A DNA stretch of 64,000 nucleotides from Allium sativum (Eukaryota > Streptophyta > Magnoliopsida > Asparagales > Amaryllidaceae): assembly GCA_030737875.1 (NCBI GenBank), contig CM060912.1, positions 461,842,310-461,906,309 on the forward strand. Direction: 5' to 3'. Below, piece by piece: positions 1-11,314 of this stretch. The translations under genes were made by a program, and so were the position numbers. The notes beneath the pieces are model-generated. The model was given only the letters and a program-made list of their open reading frames with translations, ran no database searches and had not been told where the DNA came from. The stretch's first letter is position 1. Every line of letters starts with the position of its first letter.

Positions 1-2620
1 CCGGGGTCGACCCCCCTACAGGGGTGTTGACACCCCTAGAGCTGACGTGGCAGTCGGTTTCAGGGGTTGGGAGCTATAAATACATGGTCATTTCTCCTGT
101 TTTCTTCATTGAGAATCCATGGGGGCTAAACTCTACCGGTGTTTGAACTGAACTGGAACCGTTATCTTGTACAACTATCAACTTAAGCAAATCTGTTAGA
201 GATTTAAGATCCATTCTTTCTCTATTTTCTAAACCAAACTCTGTGAGTTCCTAGTTGCTTTTAGATTTAAATATTTAAAAGTAAACGTGATAGTTTGGAT
301 TCGTTCATGTGCCTATGTTATACTGGATCCATTGTAAATTGTGAACATATGCCATTCTAAATTGATTATAACTTGGATCTAAATCTCTATCTTGTCGGAT
401 CTATTGTAACTTTTGTGGCATTCTATGATGTGGATCTTGACCTTATTTGTGCTAGATCTATTTTTAGCTATTGGATCTAAATCTCTATCTTATTGGATCT
501 ATTGTAACTTCTATGACACGCTATGATGTGGATCTTGACCTTATTCGTGTTAGATCTTATTTTCTACTATTGGATCTGAATTATGTGGACATCTAAATTA
601 TTAATCAGATATAGTTTACACCTTATGCCTATCATATTAGATCTAAACCAGTTGGACATCTAAATGGTTAATTTAGAAATTATTATGCTTATTATGACAT
701 CATAGTTATGTTAGAATTAGTTAATTGCCACAAGTTCATCAGATTTACGCTTATATGTCCGTCTTATCACCATGCTAGTTTATGTTTATGCCAAAACAAT
801 CACCTTTGTCATATTCCATCATTTTCCCTTTTTATTGTTTATGACTAGGCTACTTTCTAGCCGAGATTCCGTCAAATATATGCGTTAGTTAGGGAACGGG
901 GGAAAAAGGTTAGAATTGGCATAATTTAAATGATGTTTATATGAATTGGACATATAATTCAAAGTGGGAAAATGGGGATACAATCTCCTATAATGACATA
1001 GGTAAGAATTGGATAAGAATGAAATGTCTAATAATTACAATTTGAAATTGTAATTGCACTTATGACACAAGGTTAGGTTGCATTAGTGGTGGAAGTTTGC
1101 CAGGACCCAACCGACATATCCAACATCCACTAATGTTGAACCTAATGTGAGAGGTCTAAGTGCGCAAATACGAATCGGGCTAAGACACGAGGTTAGGCTC
1201 AACTTGTGGAATAAGACTGCCCAGACCGGACCGGCATATCCAGCATCCACAAGTTGTAGGCCTAATGTGGGAGGTCTAGCACATTATAAATCATAATGGA
1301 CATGGTAATAAAGTGGACTACTTAACCTAATCTAATCCATAAGGGGTTGTATGAATATGAACAAAGGTTAGGGTTAAGTAAAATTGGTTGGACAGTGAGT
1401 GGGTTAAATAAATCTGAGGGGGTGGGTAATATTTACATATAGGCCCACAAACTTAACCTAATAAGGTTACACATTTAAAGACACCTAGTAGTATACATAA
1501 CTGGTGGAAATTATAAATGTAATTAAAGACACCTTTTAGGATAAGCATAACTTGTAGAAATGATAGGGTTATGTAATTAAAGACACGTAGTTGTATACAT
1601 AGCCAATGAAAACCTAGTGGGGGGTAGAAGACAAAGGGGAGAACTTGTATCATATGGTGTGGGACCCATTTCATCCAGTAACCCGGAGTAGGTATCAAAA
1701 CATGTACTCCGTACTAGGTTGGAGAAGGGGCACGCTTACTGGACTGATTGTAAGAGATCCAAACATGGAGGACATTGTGGGCAGTGCAAAACGACCGGGC
1801 CATGTGCATGCATGAGCCAGGCAGAAGGGCATAAGACGATAGTGACACCTGTAGATATGGAGTTGTGCATATCAGCAAGGGGTTGCCACTTTAGGACGTG
1901 ATACATCCTACGGTAGGGCCGACACAGAGTATCTACGCAGATTAGGGAGCCAGTCGATTAGGGTAGTAGTTAGGGTACATTTGGACGTATGTCTAAGTCT
2001 ATCACCTTATAGTGGAAGGGATCATCTCATTCTGGATATACTAGTAACGGTGCAGAGTAATCATTAGGGAAGCATATACACCTTATCCTGTCTAACTTGT
2101 CACACCTGTTTGTTATGTAGTAATCTCTCTTATCCACTTTATATGCTTGTCATGCCACTTTTATTTATTTACTTGTTAAAAGTAACTAGACTCGCCAGAC
2201 TTTATGTCTGACCCTTTTTGTTTCTCCTTCATTTTTCCGTCCCCTCCCCCCCAAGGTTCTCAGGGAGGAAACACTCAGGCTTGACCGTGATTCTGCTTAC
2301 TTTTGCTGGAGCTTCTGATATGTATGGCTCAAGCTCCTATCCTTGTTGCTATGGCTATATTTTGTTTTTGGGGAATTTTATTTCTTTTATGTACTCTGAT
2401 ATTTTTTAAGTACAAGACTGTCGCTTTTATGTTGTAATGGGCTTTTGTATTTCAGGCATGTGATGTTTTTGGACCACGGTATCTTATGATAAATAAAGTT
2501 TTTATTCCGCTATTATTATATATGTGTGTCTTGTAATACTTCTGTTTTGTTTACTGTAACGCTTCACGAAACTTAATGCATTCCTTTTGTGAGTGACATT
2601 AACAGACGTGGGGTGTCACA
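1..2620 (+). mobile_element. Ty3/Gypsy long LTR (element E), 5' part outside window
   Basis: This is the 3' portion of a long chromovirus-type LTR. It ends in GGGGTGTCACA at 2620. A TATA box lies near its left edge, so most of U3 is outside the window. The last 40 bases (TTTTGTGAGTGAC..TTAAC..GTGGGGTGTCACA) match, in reverse complement, the LTR end at 60548, so the two belong to one family in opposite orientations. The conserved blocks around 1080-1280 (two similar stretches with CCGACATATCCA/CCGGCATATCCA) also recur in the LTRs at the right end of the window. No convincing ORF is present. Confidence 0.7.
75..82 (+). promoter_or_regulatory. LTR TATA box
   Basis: TATAAATA follows a GC-rich U3 stretch with GTCGAC motifs. 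The same arrangement is seen in the related LTR at the right end (63645-63652, minus). It is the likely Pol II promoter of element E. Confidence 0.55.
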
Positions 2621-2632
2621 ATGGGTGTCACA

Positions 2633-3432
2633 ATGGCACCATACAAGCTGTTGTGTGGTAGACCGGGTCATGTTGGTTAGAGACTGGAGATAAGTTAATG
2701 CTTGGTCCAGAGATGATTAGAGAGACATCAGATTGTATCAAGATCGTTTGGCAACGAATGAAGGCAGCCCAAGACCGTCAGAAGAGTTATGCCGATAAAC
2801 GTCGAAAAGATTTAGAGTTGATGTTTGTGACGTGTTTTCATAATGATTTCGCCGTTGAAGCATGTTGCTCGGTTCGGAAGCAAATGAAAGTTAGCTCCAA
2901 TATTCGTTGGACCGTTTCCGATAGTCGAGCAGATTGGAAAGCTCTCTTATAAATTGGATTTACCCAAGAAGATGTCGAGTGTGCACAATGTTTTCCTTGT
3001 GTCATTTCTACGGAAGTGTGTGTGCATGATTTGTATGTGGTGGTATCTCTAGAATAGTACGAAGATCTTGAACTCGAGTCTGTAGTTTCGAAACCTCGTA
3101 AGCTGCGTCGCGTTGTGGGGAATGACACGAAAAAACTTAGGTGGAAGACGGTTAATCTAATCAAGGTACAGTGGAGAGTGGACGATGAAGATTGTACATG
3201 GGAAACAAAAGAGAGTATGAAGACGATCCATCATGAACTCTTCGTTAGTATGACCCATTAATGTCGTGTCACCTTACACCATTATAACTTGTACTATTTG
3301 TTAGAATTCTGCATACTAGGTTAAGATTATGGATGCTAGTTTGGATGGTAAATTGGTTGCTCATGGATGATAGCCATGCGGTATTGTTTTTGGTTGTTTG
3401 TGTTAGCTTGGGATTTCAGAGGCGAAATTCCT
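2633..3432 (+). pseudogene. Ty3/Gypsy integrase C-terminus and chromodomain remnant
   Basis: Conceptual translation across several frames gives the end of a chromovirus integrase. It starts with MAPYKLL.GRP, then DKLMLGPEMIRETSDCIK, an RMKAAQDRQKSYADKRRKDLE block, and KMSSVHNVF in another frame. It ends with a chromodomain-like piece, VKVQWR..DED.TWE. Frameshifts and stops occur throughout, and the pol upstream of this point is missing, so it is a dead remnant. It directly precedes the polypurine tract and the LTR of element D, as expected for a Tekay/Del-type gypsy pol terminus. Confidence 0.75.
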
Positions 3433-3445
3433 AAAGGGAGGAAAA
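3433..3445 (+). other. Polypurine tract of element D
   Basis: AAAGGGAGGAAAA lies immediately before the TGTAATAGCCC start of the LTR. This is the plus-strand primer site expected between pol and the 3' LTR. Confidence 0.7.
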
Positions 3446-3851
3446 TGTAATAGCCCGCATTTTACGTATAGGAGGATCATAAAATATTTTTATTTAATTC
3501 TCTGAGGGTCCGGTCATTCTCATATTTTGATAAGTTGGTTATGGGGATGTAAGACATGTCCATAATTTTTATCAATTTTATTTGTGACAATTTTTCCCCG
3601 GTTGGTTTTGTATAGGACAAAACTTTTGACTGGGATCAAATCAAGTGCTGAGATCGATTTCATTGGAAAGGAAATTGTGTTGCTAATTCTACAGAATGAT
3701 CACACTAAAGATTTGGTTCAGCGGGTGGGAGGAATCATTGTTTTTATGATACATAATTTCTGGACAGGTTAACTAGTCATTAGTGGGTTGATTTGATGTG
3801 GCCCATTAGTAGGATGATTTGATGTGGCCCATTAGTGGGCTGGTTAGATGC

Positions 3852-3859
3852 TATAAATA
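3852..3859 (+). promoter_or_regulatory. LTR TATA box (element D)
   Basis: TATAAATA lies about 400 bp inside the LTR and is followed by GGGGGTTAGAGGC. The placement matches the TATA boxes of the other long LTRs in the window. Confidence 0.6.
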
Positions 3860-4439
3860 GGGGGTTAGAGGCAAGGTGAAGGAGTTGCTTTCTTCACTTC
3901 TCATTTTCTTGGGGTTTGAGATTCTCCCTACTCCAATTAAATACATATCTCCTCCATTAAAGTCTTAGATCTACATTTGTAGATTGAAGATCTACATCAA
4001 GAGAGGATATATCTACATCAAGAAAGAGAAAATCGCATCAAATTAAGAGATTTAAAGATCGTTCTTTGTTGTTCGGATTATAGATTAGTTGATTTTAAGC
4101 AACTTTGAAAATTTGGTGAGTGATAAACATCTCTCACATGGATTCAATCAAGTATATGGGTTGTTTGATCTTATTTTCATCATGTCAAGTTGTTTTCACC
4201 CAGATCTACATCATGGTATGTATATTTTCATTCGAATTACCATAGGATCTAATCTAGCAACTTAAACTGGTAAATTTTTGTGATAATTCATGTTTTGTTA
4301 CAAGTTAGATCCATTTGTTTAATTCGTTTATTGTTTATCAAGGATTTGGTGAATTTATTATGTTGAAATGATGAAAAATCATTGTGATAATACTTGTTGA
4401 TGGTTTGATTTGATTGATTGGTGAAATTGAATGTTTTGC

Positions 4440-5165
4440 ATGAGTTTTGGATTGATTCGGAGTTGGATCGGGCGAGTTTTGGAGATGTATCGGCTGTAAA
4501 AATGGTGATGGAGGGCGAGTTTTGGAGATGTATCAGGTGTAAATATGGTGATGGATCGGGCATAGTCAAGGAAGTAAGGATCGGGCGAGTTCTGGCATGG
4601 ATCGGGCGAGTTCTGGCAAGGATCGAGCGTGTTTTGGCTTGGATCAGGCATTTTCTAGGTACGCCGATGTTTACAAACAGTGTAGAAAGTGATGGATCGG
4701 GCAAAGATCTGGCATGGATCGGGCGAGCTCTAGCATGGATCAAGCAAGTTTTGGTATGGATCGGGCAAAAACAGGGTTTGACCGCGTTTGCCAAACGCTA
4801 TGAGAAGGTATGGATCTGGCAAAGATCTGAAGATGGATCGGGCACATGCGCATGCCATGGATCACGCTTAAAAATGTGGATCGAGCAAGTATTTTCTTGG
4901 CTAGATCGGGCGGACTTTCTATAGCGTTTCCAGAAATGCTTTGGAAAAGGGGTGGATCGGGCAAGATCTAGAGATGGATCGTGCACGTGCGCAAGCCATG
5001 GATCGGACTTAAAAACGTGGATTGTTTTCTTGGCTGGATCGGGCGGACTTTTTATAGCGTTTCAAAAATGCTATGGAAAAGGGATGTATCGGGCAAGATT
5101 TGGAGCATGGATTTGGCAAGAAAAATCGATGGATCGGGCGTGTTTTCTAATGGATCGGGAGGTCG
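4440..5165 (+). repeat. GGATCGGGC minisatellite inside LTR D
   Basis: More than twenty imperfect copies of a core like GGATCGGGCGAGTTYTGGCA occur here. They include a larger duplicated block (about 4800-4920 and 4925-5055) that contains CACRTGCGCAWGCCATGGATC. The repeats keep several frames open on both strands, and none of these ORFs looks like a protein gene. Confidence 0.75.
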
Positions 5166-6652
5166 ATCCAGGATGGATTGGGTAGCTATGACAGTGTTTC
5201 TAAACGCTGTAAAAAGTAGATTTAAACGCTGTGGTATAAAAATTGAGCTAATGGGTCTGGAATGAACCAGGAGATATGATAGGATTTCAGAAACGCTGAA
5301 AAAGGCTGAATGAAACGTTGTGGTATGTTTTTCATAGCAGAAAGGATGAAATGTTATAAAATGGAATATCGACCAAACGAAGTATGTTTTTGGGTCGACG
5401 ATGGCCATGGCTTCGATGTGATTACAAGGAGGAATGCTCGAAGTGTCGTAAAGAGTTCATTGATCGTCGAAATGCAATGAATGTGAAGACGACTCAAGGT
5501 TATGAGTTCGTCGATAATGCTTGCTCGAGAAGTCTCTTGAGCTTATGAACAGTCATCAAGTTGGATGGCTCGAGATATCGAAGGCCGAGAAATTATCGTT
5601 AGTCGGAGGTTCTAGCGGACTCAAAACAGTGATATAATAGGGACGCCTAAAAGACTAGATGTTAGTTGGTCGAGTACCATAGGTATCGTGGAAAGGCCTG
5701 GTTGTCTTCATTGAGTAAGGAAAACTTTGCATCCTAGCCAGTCAAACAATTAACGATGGTTTCATGGCAAGATTGGCGGTGATAGCTAGAGACATGGATG
5801 ATGATTGTTTTTCTTGTATCATCTCGCGTTGATTGTCCGAGGTCGAAGGAGACATCTCTTGAGTGCTTGTATGATGTTGGTTTAGGCCTTCAGGGATTGT
5901 GCTTGGGAGATGTCGATATCGATTAGGATGGTCTATGCTTGATAACTGATTGCCACGAATGTACTGTTTGTTTCTATCTGATTGTCGTAAATGCTATCAC
6001 TGTCGGATGTGGAGGAGACCGATTTGGAGTTCTTCTCTGTTGATGTGTTGGTAAATTAGTTGATTAATCTACCTATTTCACATATACTTTACTGATGATG
6101 TTAGATAGCTGTTATATCGCTCATTAAGACTATTGTCTGACTTAACGTTTTATGTTTCCTCTTATTACCTTGGGTTGTTCATCCATTGTGTTTGGATGGG
6201 TAGACTAGGTAGCAGGTGACAGGTGATTGATCTTGATGAGGCGATGCTGCAGAGCAGTGACGAGTAGGAGCCTGATATACTACTTTCTACTATACATACT
6301 AGTTGATATTTTCGTTGTTATGCTTGTTGGGTGTTCTCTGAGTGATTGTAGTGAGGCATTTTGTACAGACTCTTATGATGCTCCGGCGATGTATGGATCT
6401 TTCTAGTTGATATGAATGTTTAAGATTCTGCTCAATGCTACTTCACTATTATTACATGTTATATATGTTCTATTATATTTTATCTCTACGCTATGAGTTA
6501 TACGACAGATTCAATTGTGTTATCATACCTCGATGATCGTCAATAGCTTCCTGACATGTCTTTCAAAGCATTATTTCTCTTGTTAAGTGCAAGAGTTATG
6601 GGCGGTCGTCACAGGGTACGTACTACATTTATATTAGTGACAATTTAATCTC

Positions 6653-7019
6653 ATGTTGTTCAAAGAAATAGTTCACAATTTCAAGATCAAGTGCAGGGTC
6701 AGAATATAGAAGTTTAGCAAGTGCTACATTAGAAATTCTATGATTGCAGTCTATCCTTAAGGAACTAAAGCTAAGACTAGAAAGGAAACACATAGTATGG
6801 TGTGACAACCAAAGTACAATTTATATGTAAGCCAATCCTATTCAACATGTTTGAACGAAACATGTAGAATTGGTATGTATTTCGTTCGAGAACAAGTGCA
6901 AAAAAATCTACAAGTCAACTTCATACTGACATATCACCAGAAAGCAGATATTTTTACTAAACCTTTATCAACTAAAAACTTTGTTCGACTTAGAGGAGAG
7001 CTAAAGATCAAGGATTGAT
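6653..7019 (+). pseudogene. Copia RNase H remnant
   Basis: The translation with stops reads ISRSSAGSEYRSLASATLEIL, LKLRLERKHIVWCDNQ and STIYM. After frame changes it continues with TKHVEL, LTYHQKADIFTKPLST and a final LRGELKIKD stop. This is the typical end of a plant Ty1/Copia RNase H, including the IVWCDN and ADIFTKPL signatures. There are at least three in-frame stops, and nothing of the element lies upstream because LTR D abuts it. Confidence 0.8.
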
Positions 7020-8588
7020 ACAACCTAACTCAATTTGTTGCTAGGGAAAGCTCTTAAACGCGGCAACAAAAAACCATTTTCGCAACTGTTAATTTCTGTT
7101 GCAGTAGGCCAATTGCAACAAACACGCTTCTGTCTAGATAGCCGAAGTTACAATAGGTCGATCGTTATTCATACCATCTAGCTTTTTTTCTCTTTTAGAT
7201 CTATCATCTTTCTGGTCTCAACACTACAGTCTACACATAGTTTCAATATCGTCAAGCTAATTCTTCTTCAATTCACCTGACAAATTAGGATTCGAGAGGA
7301 ACCCTAACCGTAATTTGAAAAGGGAGATAAAAGTATCGAAGAAATTGTATTATATCGGTTGTGTGTTATGTTCTAAAGGTTATATCCTCTTTATTGGGTA
7401 TTTACTATATTGGACTGATATTTATGCCCATGTACAAATATTATATATACCACATGTGTAACTTTCTGTTTATGCGATAATACATAGTTTCTCAATTATA
7501 TACAAACTTTGTACCACATTTCTACTATATTTGATATTTCTATCTAAAATGCATGTACGCACTTCGTATTATCGGTTTCACTTGATAATTAACTATTGAT
7601 CGGTAGTCAATGCCAACAGGCAATTAATATGGATGGCTTTTTGTCACAGTGATTTTCTTGAAGCCATGAAGTCATTTGGGAATCGCTTCTTGAAATTTAA
7701 GTTCGACAATCACGTTCTACAGTCGTTTGAGAAATAAATGGTTAAATGTGCAATGTTGGATGAAATAGTCAACGGTTTGAAAAGACTTGCGCAATGTTTA
7801 GAATGATGGATGGAGAATGTATTATTGACACTGTTAAATTAGAGTCTTAGCAGGAGATAAATAAAATTGAATAAGTGGATAATATGAAATATTAAATGGA
7901 TAACATATGACATGCAAATAAATTGGTCTAGAGTAGACAAAAAAGTACCTATTATCAAAGTGTATATAGTACTATACTTTGTTTCATGTAATTTTGTTTC
8001 CTGTGTTACATGTTGTAGCACTGGTTAGTAAAATAATTTTTTTTGTTTATTTATATCATGTTAAAAATGAAATGACAAATTTTGACTTCTAAGAGCTTCA
8101 AAATTTAATGGTGTGTTTGGTTTATGTATTTTTATAAGTACAAACGATACATATATTGTGAAAAACAATCGTTCTACAAAACGAAGTTAACACAAAAAAC
8201 AACTTTTTATTATTTTCCGCATTTTAAGAAACAACGAAAGAACGATAGCAAGTTCATTCATCCACCGTCCTTATGTCCCCTCCATCATCTTCTCCATCTT
8301 TAATCTGTCACCTCCGCTATCCTTTAAATCATTTTTTCGGAATTAACCTTAAAAACTAAAAACGCAAAACAAACCAAACATTGCCTTAGCTTTAGGCTAT
8401 GGAAGTTTGAACAAGCCAGGGAAACCAATCCTTTATCCATTTTAATCGTACTCGCTCTTGTCTTATTCACATCCCAATCAAATATTATTAGGAAACAACT
8501 ACGTTTAAAATCAACGCACGCTGTGTGCAAGATACTTTTGACACGACGTTTCCTTTATCAGGTCCATGCATTGTTTATATGAGTGATG
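7020..8588. other. AT-rich region without recognisable gene
   Basis: The first part follows the Copia RNase H stop and may be decayed Copia LTR, but I could not find a second copy or clear TG/CA ends. The rest has only short chance ORFs. Confidence 0.4.
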
Positions 8589-8597
8589 GTAAGATAG

Positions 8598-8747
8598 GGG
8601 TGCAAATCCTCTGGTCCGGATTTGCCTGGATCCGGTGGACCAAGCAAATCCGGATCCTTGATTTCGGTGGGACCCACAAAAAATTAGGGGTTCGGATTTG
8701 TTTGATCCAGCGGGTCTAGACAAATCCGGATCAGGTGATAGTTTTCC
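8598..8747. mobile_element. 150-bp foldback MITE with 9-bp target duplication
   Basis: The segment is flanked by a perfect 9-bp direct repeat, GTAAGATAG (8589-8597 and 8748-8756). Inside, CTGGTCCGGATTTG near the left end is mirrored by CTGATCCGGATTTG read on the opposite strand near the right end, giving a foldback. A 9-bp duplication suggests a Mutator-like (MULE) element, but the outermost bases are not a clean inverted repeat. Confidence 0.5.
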
Positions 8748-8756
8748 GTAAGATAG

Positions 8757-10670
8757 CACATAAGCCCTTTATTTATTTCATCAGGTGCATGATTTGTTTA
8801 TATTATGATCCGAGTATCCATAAAAGTATCAGATTGCAACAGTGCTCATCCCTTTGCTAAATTTAAGAGCTCACAATGGCCAGACATCAAAGTTATTCTT
8901 AGGCCGACTTTACTGTACTAACTAAGAATGTGGACATGGGGAATGTACGTATGCTAATTACCCTAAATGGAACAACAAAAATTGTTCTATTTATTTGCAC
9001 GTATATAGTCCTAATTCCCTAAAAGCAGCTTTCATATTTCATGTTCATCCCCTCTGCTTTGTCATAAAGGATGTACATCATTAATTTCAAATTTTCAACA
9101 TCATATTCAAGTACCACCACAACACAACTGCTGATTAAAAAACAACAATACAAAACAATCTGCAACATGCTCCACTCTGTTTGAGACATATAGGACTAAC
9201 TACAAGTACGACATCATCAACTATATGGACAACTGGAATGATTTAATGTTGAAAATGTTTTGATGTTAAATGAAATGTCAAAAATGAAATAAGTGATTAT
9301 ATATGCCTTGTATTTGGTGTACAATTTCATATTATAGGATTATAGAGAAAAATCAAGCAGTTATATTTAATCATTAAACGCTGATCACCATTTGAGCATC
9401 AAATGATGTGTTTTTGTAAGGAGATAGATCATGTTTAAGCACAATATACGTGCATTTTTTAACCTTTCACTTTTCTGTCATGAACACTGGCAGCTGAACA
9501 TGCTACCACTTGATAACTGAACTCTTTTTAGCAGCCAGAATAGACAATAACAACACACAATAATGCAGCTTTTAGCAGAAAAAAGACCTATGTCAATTGT
9601 CAAAATGTTTAATCATACAGCAATATTTTCCTTTAATGAAACAAGGGTCTGCGTACAAGGAACGTTCCATGCTGCATAATGCAGAAGGATACCCTAATCT
9701 GGGAGATGGATACAAACTCTAGAGTGTAAAGTGAAGTGGTGTATGCCTTTGAATTCTAGCAAAGTCATGTTGCTGTCGGAGACTTTACAATAAAGTTCCC
9801 TGCAAGGAAATTTCTTGTATCACTTTGATTTCTTGATTGCATAAACTTTGCATCTGTGTTATTTGTGACCAGATAATACAACATGTATCAAATTGGTCAC
9901 GAAGATAAATATAGATAAAAATTCATTAGATTAATTAAACTATTTAAACTGAACTATATACAAATGAAATAGGAGCCAATACCTTAGCTTTCAAAACTCG
10001 AAAATACATTGATAGTAGCATATCAGTATCACACACAAGAAAGGTATTATTGCAGTACAACTTTGCAGCCGGACATCTTCTGTTCGGGAATAATCAATAT
10101 TCTAAGTACATGTAGCACCTGTAAGTCTCGCATTTAACCTTGTTAACCAATAGGTGTAGCGTTAGTGGGATCTCTGTTAGTACTACTGTACTAGTATTGT
10201 TAGTCTGTTGGCTTCATTTTCATGTGAAGGCTGTGAAACTTAAATATAATCACCTGTCCACTGACCTTGTTACCATCCCCATCAAAATATGATTCAAACT
10301 GATAATTCCAACTCATTAGTCATTCACACAAATTTGAATATTTATTAAATGGAATGTAAATTAGTCGATCCATCATTATTAAAAGAATTATAAATGGAAA
10401 ACTCTTTTAACATTCATTGAAAACTTGAAAATTCAAACTATACATTTAGAAATATAAATTTTCAAAATTACAATTTTAAATTTTTGAAAACCAAAAATCT
10501 AAAATTTTAATTAATTTATTTATTTTACTCCGACTACTAGGTATAAGTAGGTATTATTTTCGTTTAAATGGTGTTAACTTCTTCACGATGACCAGAAATA
10601 ACGGTGAACTCTAGTCATTATTACAACAAACTGAAACATTGAATATGTTATATTTTAAATACAATGTCTT
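8757..10670. other. AT-rich intergenic DNA
   Basis: Only short chance ORFs are present. I see no RNA gene, no repeat with a second copy in the window, and no terminal repeats in this stretch. Confidence 0.4.
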
Positions 10671-10740
10671 TTTCCCAAGGTAATTTTTATTCTAATCCAC
10701 GGTTTTAATAAGTTAATCCACCATGTTACTTTAATAAGTT

Positions 10741-11210
10741 TGTTGATAAATAAATGATCAATGAAGCAAGCAAAAATAGAATCACACACAAGATTTAACG
10801 TGGAACAACCCTTTTCGGGAAAAAACCACGGAAGAAAGACAAACTTTATTAATTAATTGATGGAATTTTACAAGCTGCTTACATACAATCCATAGCAATC
10901 CAAATTTATATTCTACTTTCATGCAGCCAAATAAGGAGAGAAAGAGAAAATTAAGGATCTTTTTTATCCTTTAAATGAGGTTGCTGAAAATATCTCAATC
11001 ATGAGAGTAAATTAAGGATCTCCTTTATCCTTTAAATGAGGTTGCTGAAAATATCTCAATCATGAGAGTAAATTAAGGATCTTCTTTATCCTTTAAATGA
11101 GGTTGCTGAAAATATCTCAAACATGAGAATAAATTAAGGATCTAGATAAGATCCTTTGGTTGACATCAGCTGGACCAATTCTAATGAGAATTTCGGATCA
11201 CAAATTAACA
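10741..11210 (-). repeat. 3' LTR of Copia-1
   Basis: It matches 19878-20347 over 470 bp with scattered differences. It contains three to four tandem copies of a 61-bp unit (copies start near 10948, 11008, 11069 and 11130), each with TTAAGGATCT..TTTATCC and ATATCTCAAWCATGAGA. The polypurine tract CAAGGTGGAGAT abuts it on the element's internal side. Confidence 0.9.
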
Positions 11211-11314
11211 ATCTCCACCTTGAGACGAATTCTCATCTTGAAGTAAAAATGAAATACAAAAAACGAACTCCTTCAACAAATAAATATTTGCCTTGCTCCA
11301 ATAGTCCCTAAAGA

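Larger units (their letters stand above)
3446..6613 (+). mobile_element. Ty3/Gypsy 3' LTR (element D), about 3.2 kb
   Basis: The LTR begins TGTAATAGCCC directly after the polypurine tract and ends GGTCGTCACA at 6613, giving TG..CA ends and about 3168 bp. That is long, as in Tekay/Del chromoviruses. A TATA box lies about 400 bp in. A GGATCGGGC minisatellite occupies 4440-5165 and creates long but meaningless ORFs. The 5' LTR and most of the internal region are absent. The right end abuts a Copia RNase H remnant, so this element probably inserted into it or was joined to it by deletion. Confidence 0.75.

Noticed and set aside
4288..5408. Several 60-168-codon ORFs on both strands
   Set aside because: They arise from the GGATCGGGC repeat array inside LTR D; their residues are just the repeat translated in different frames.
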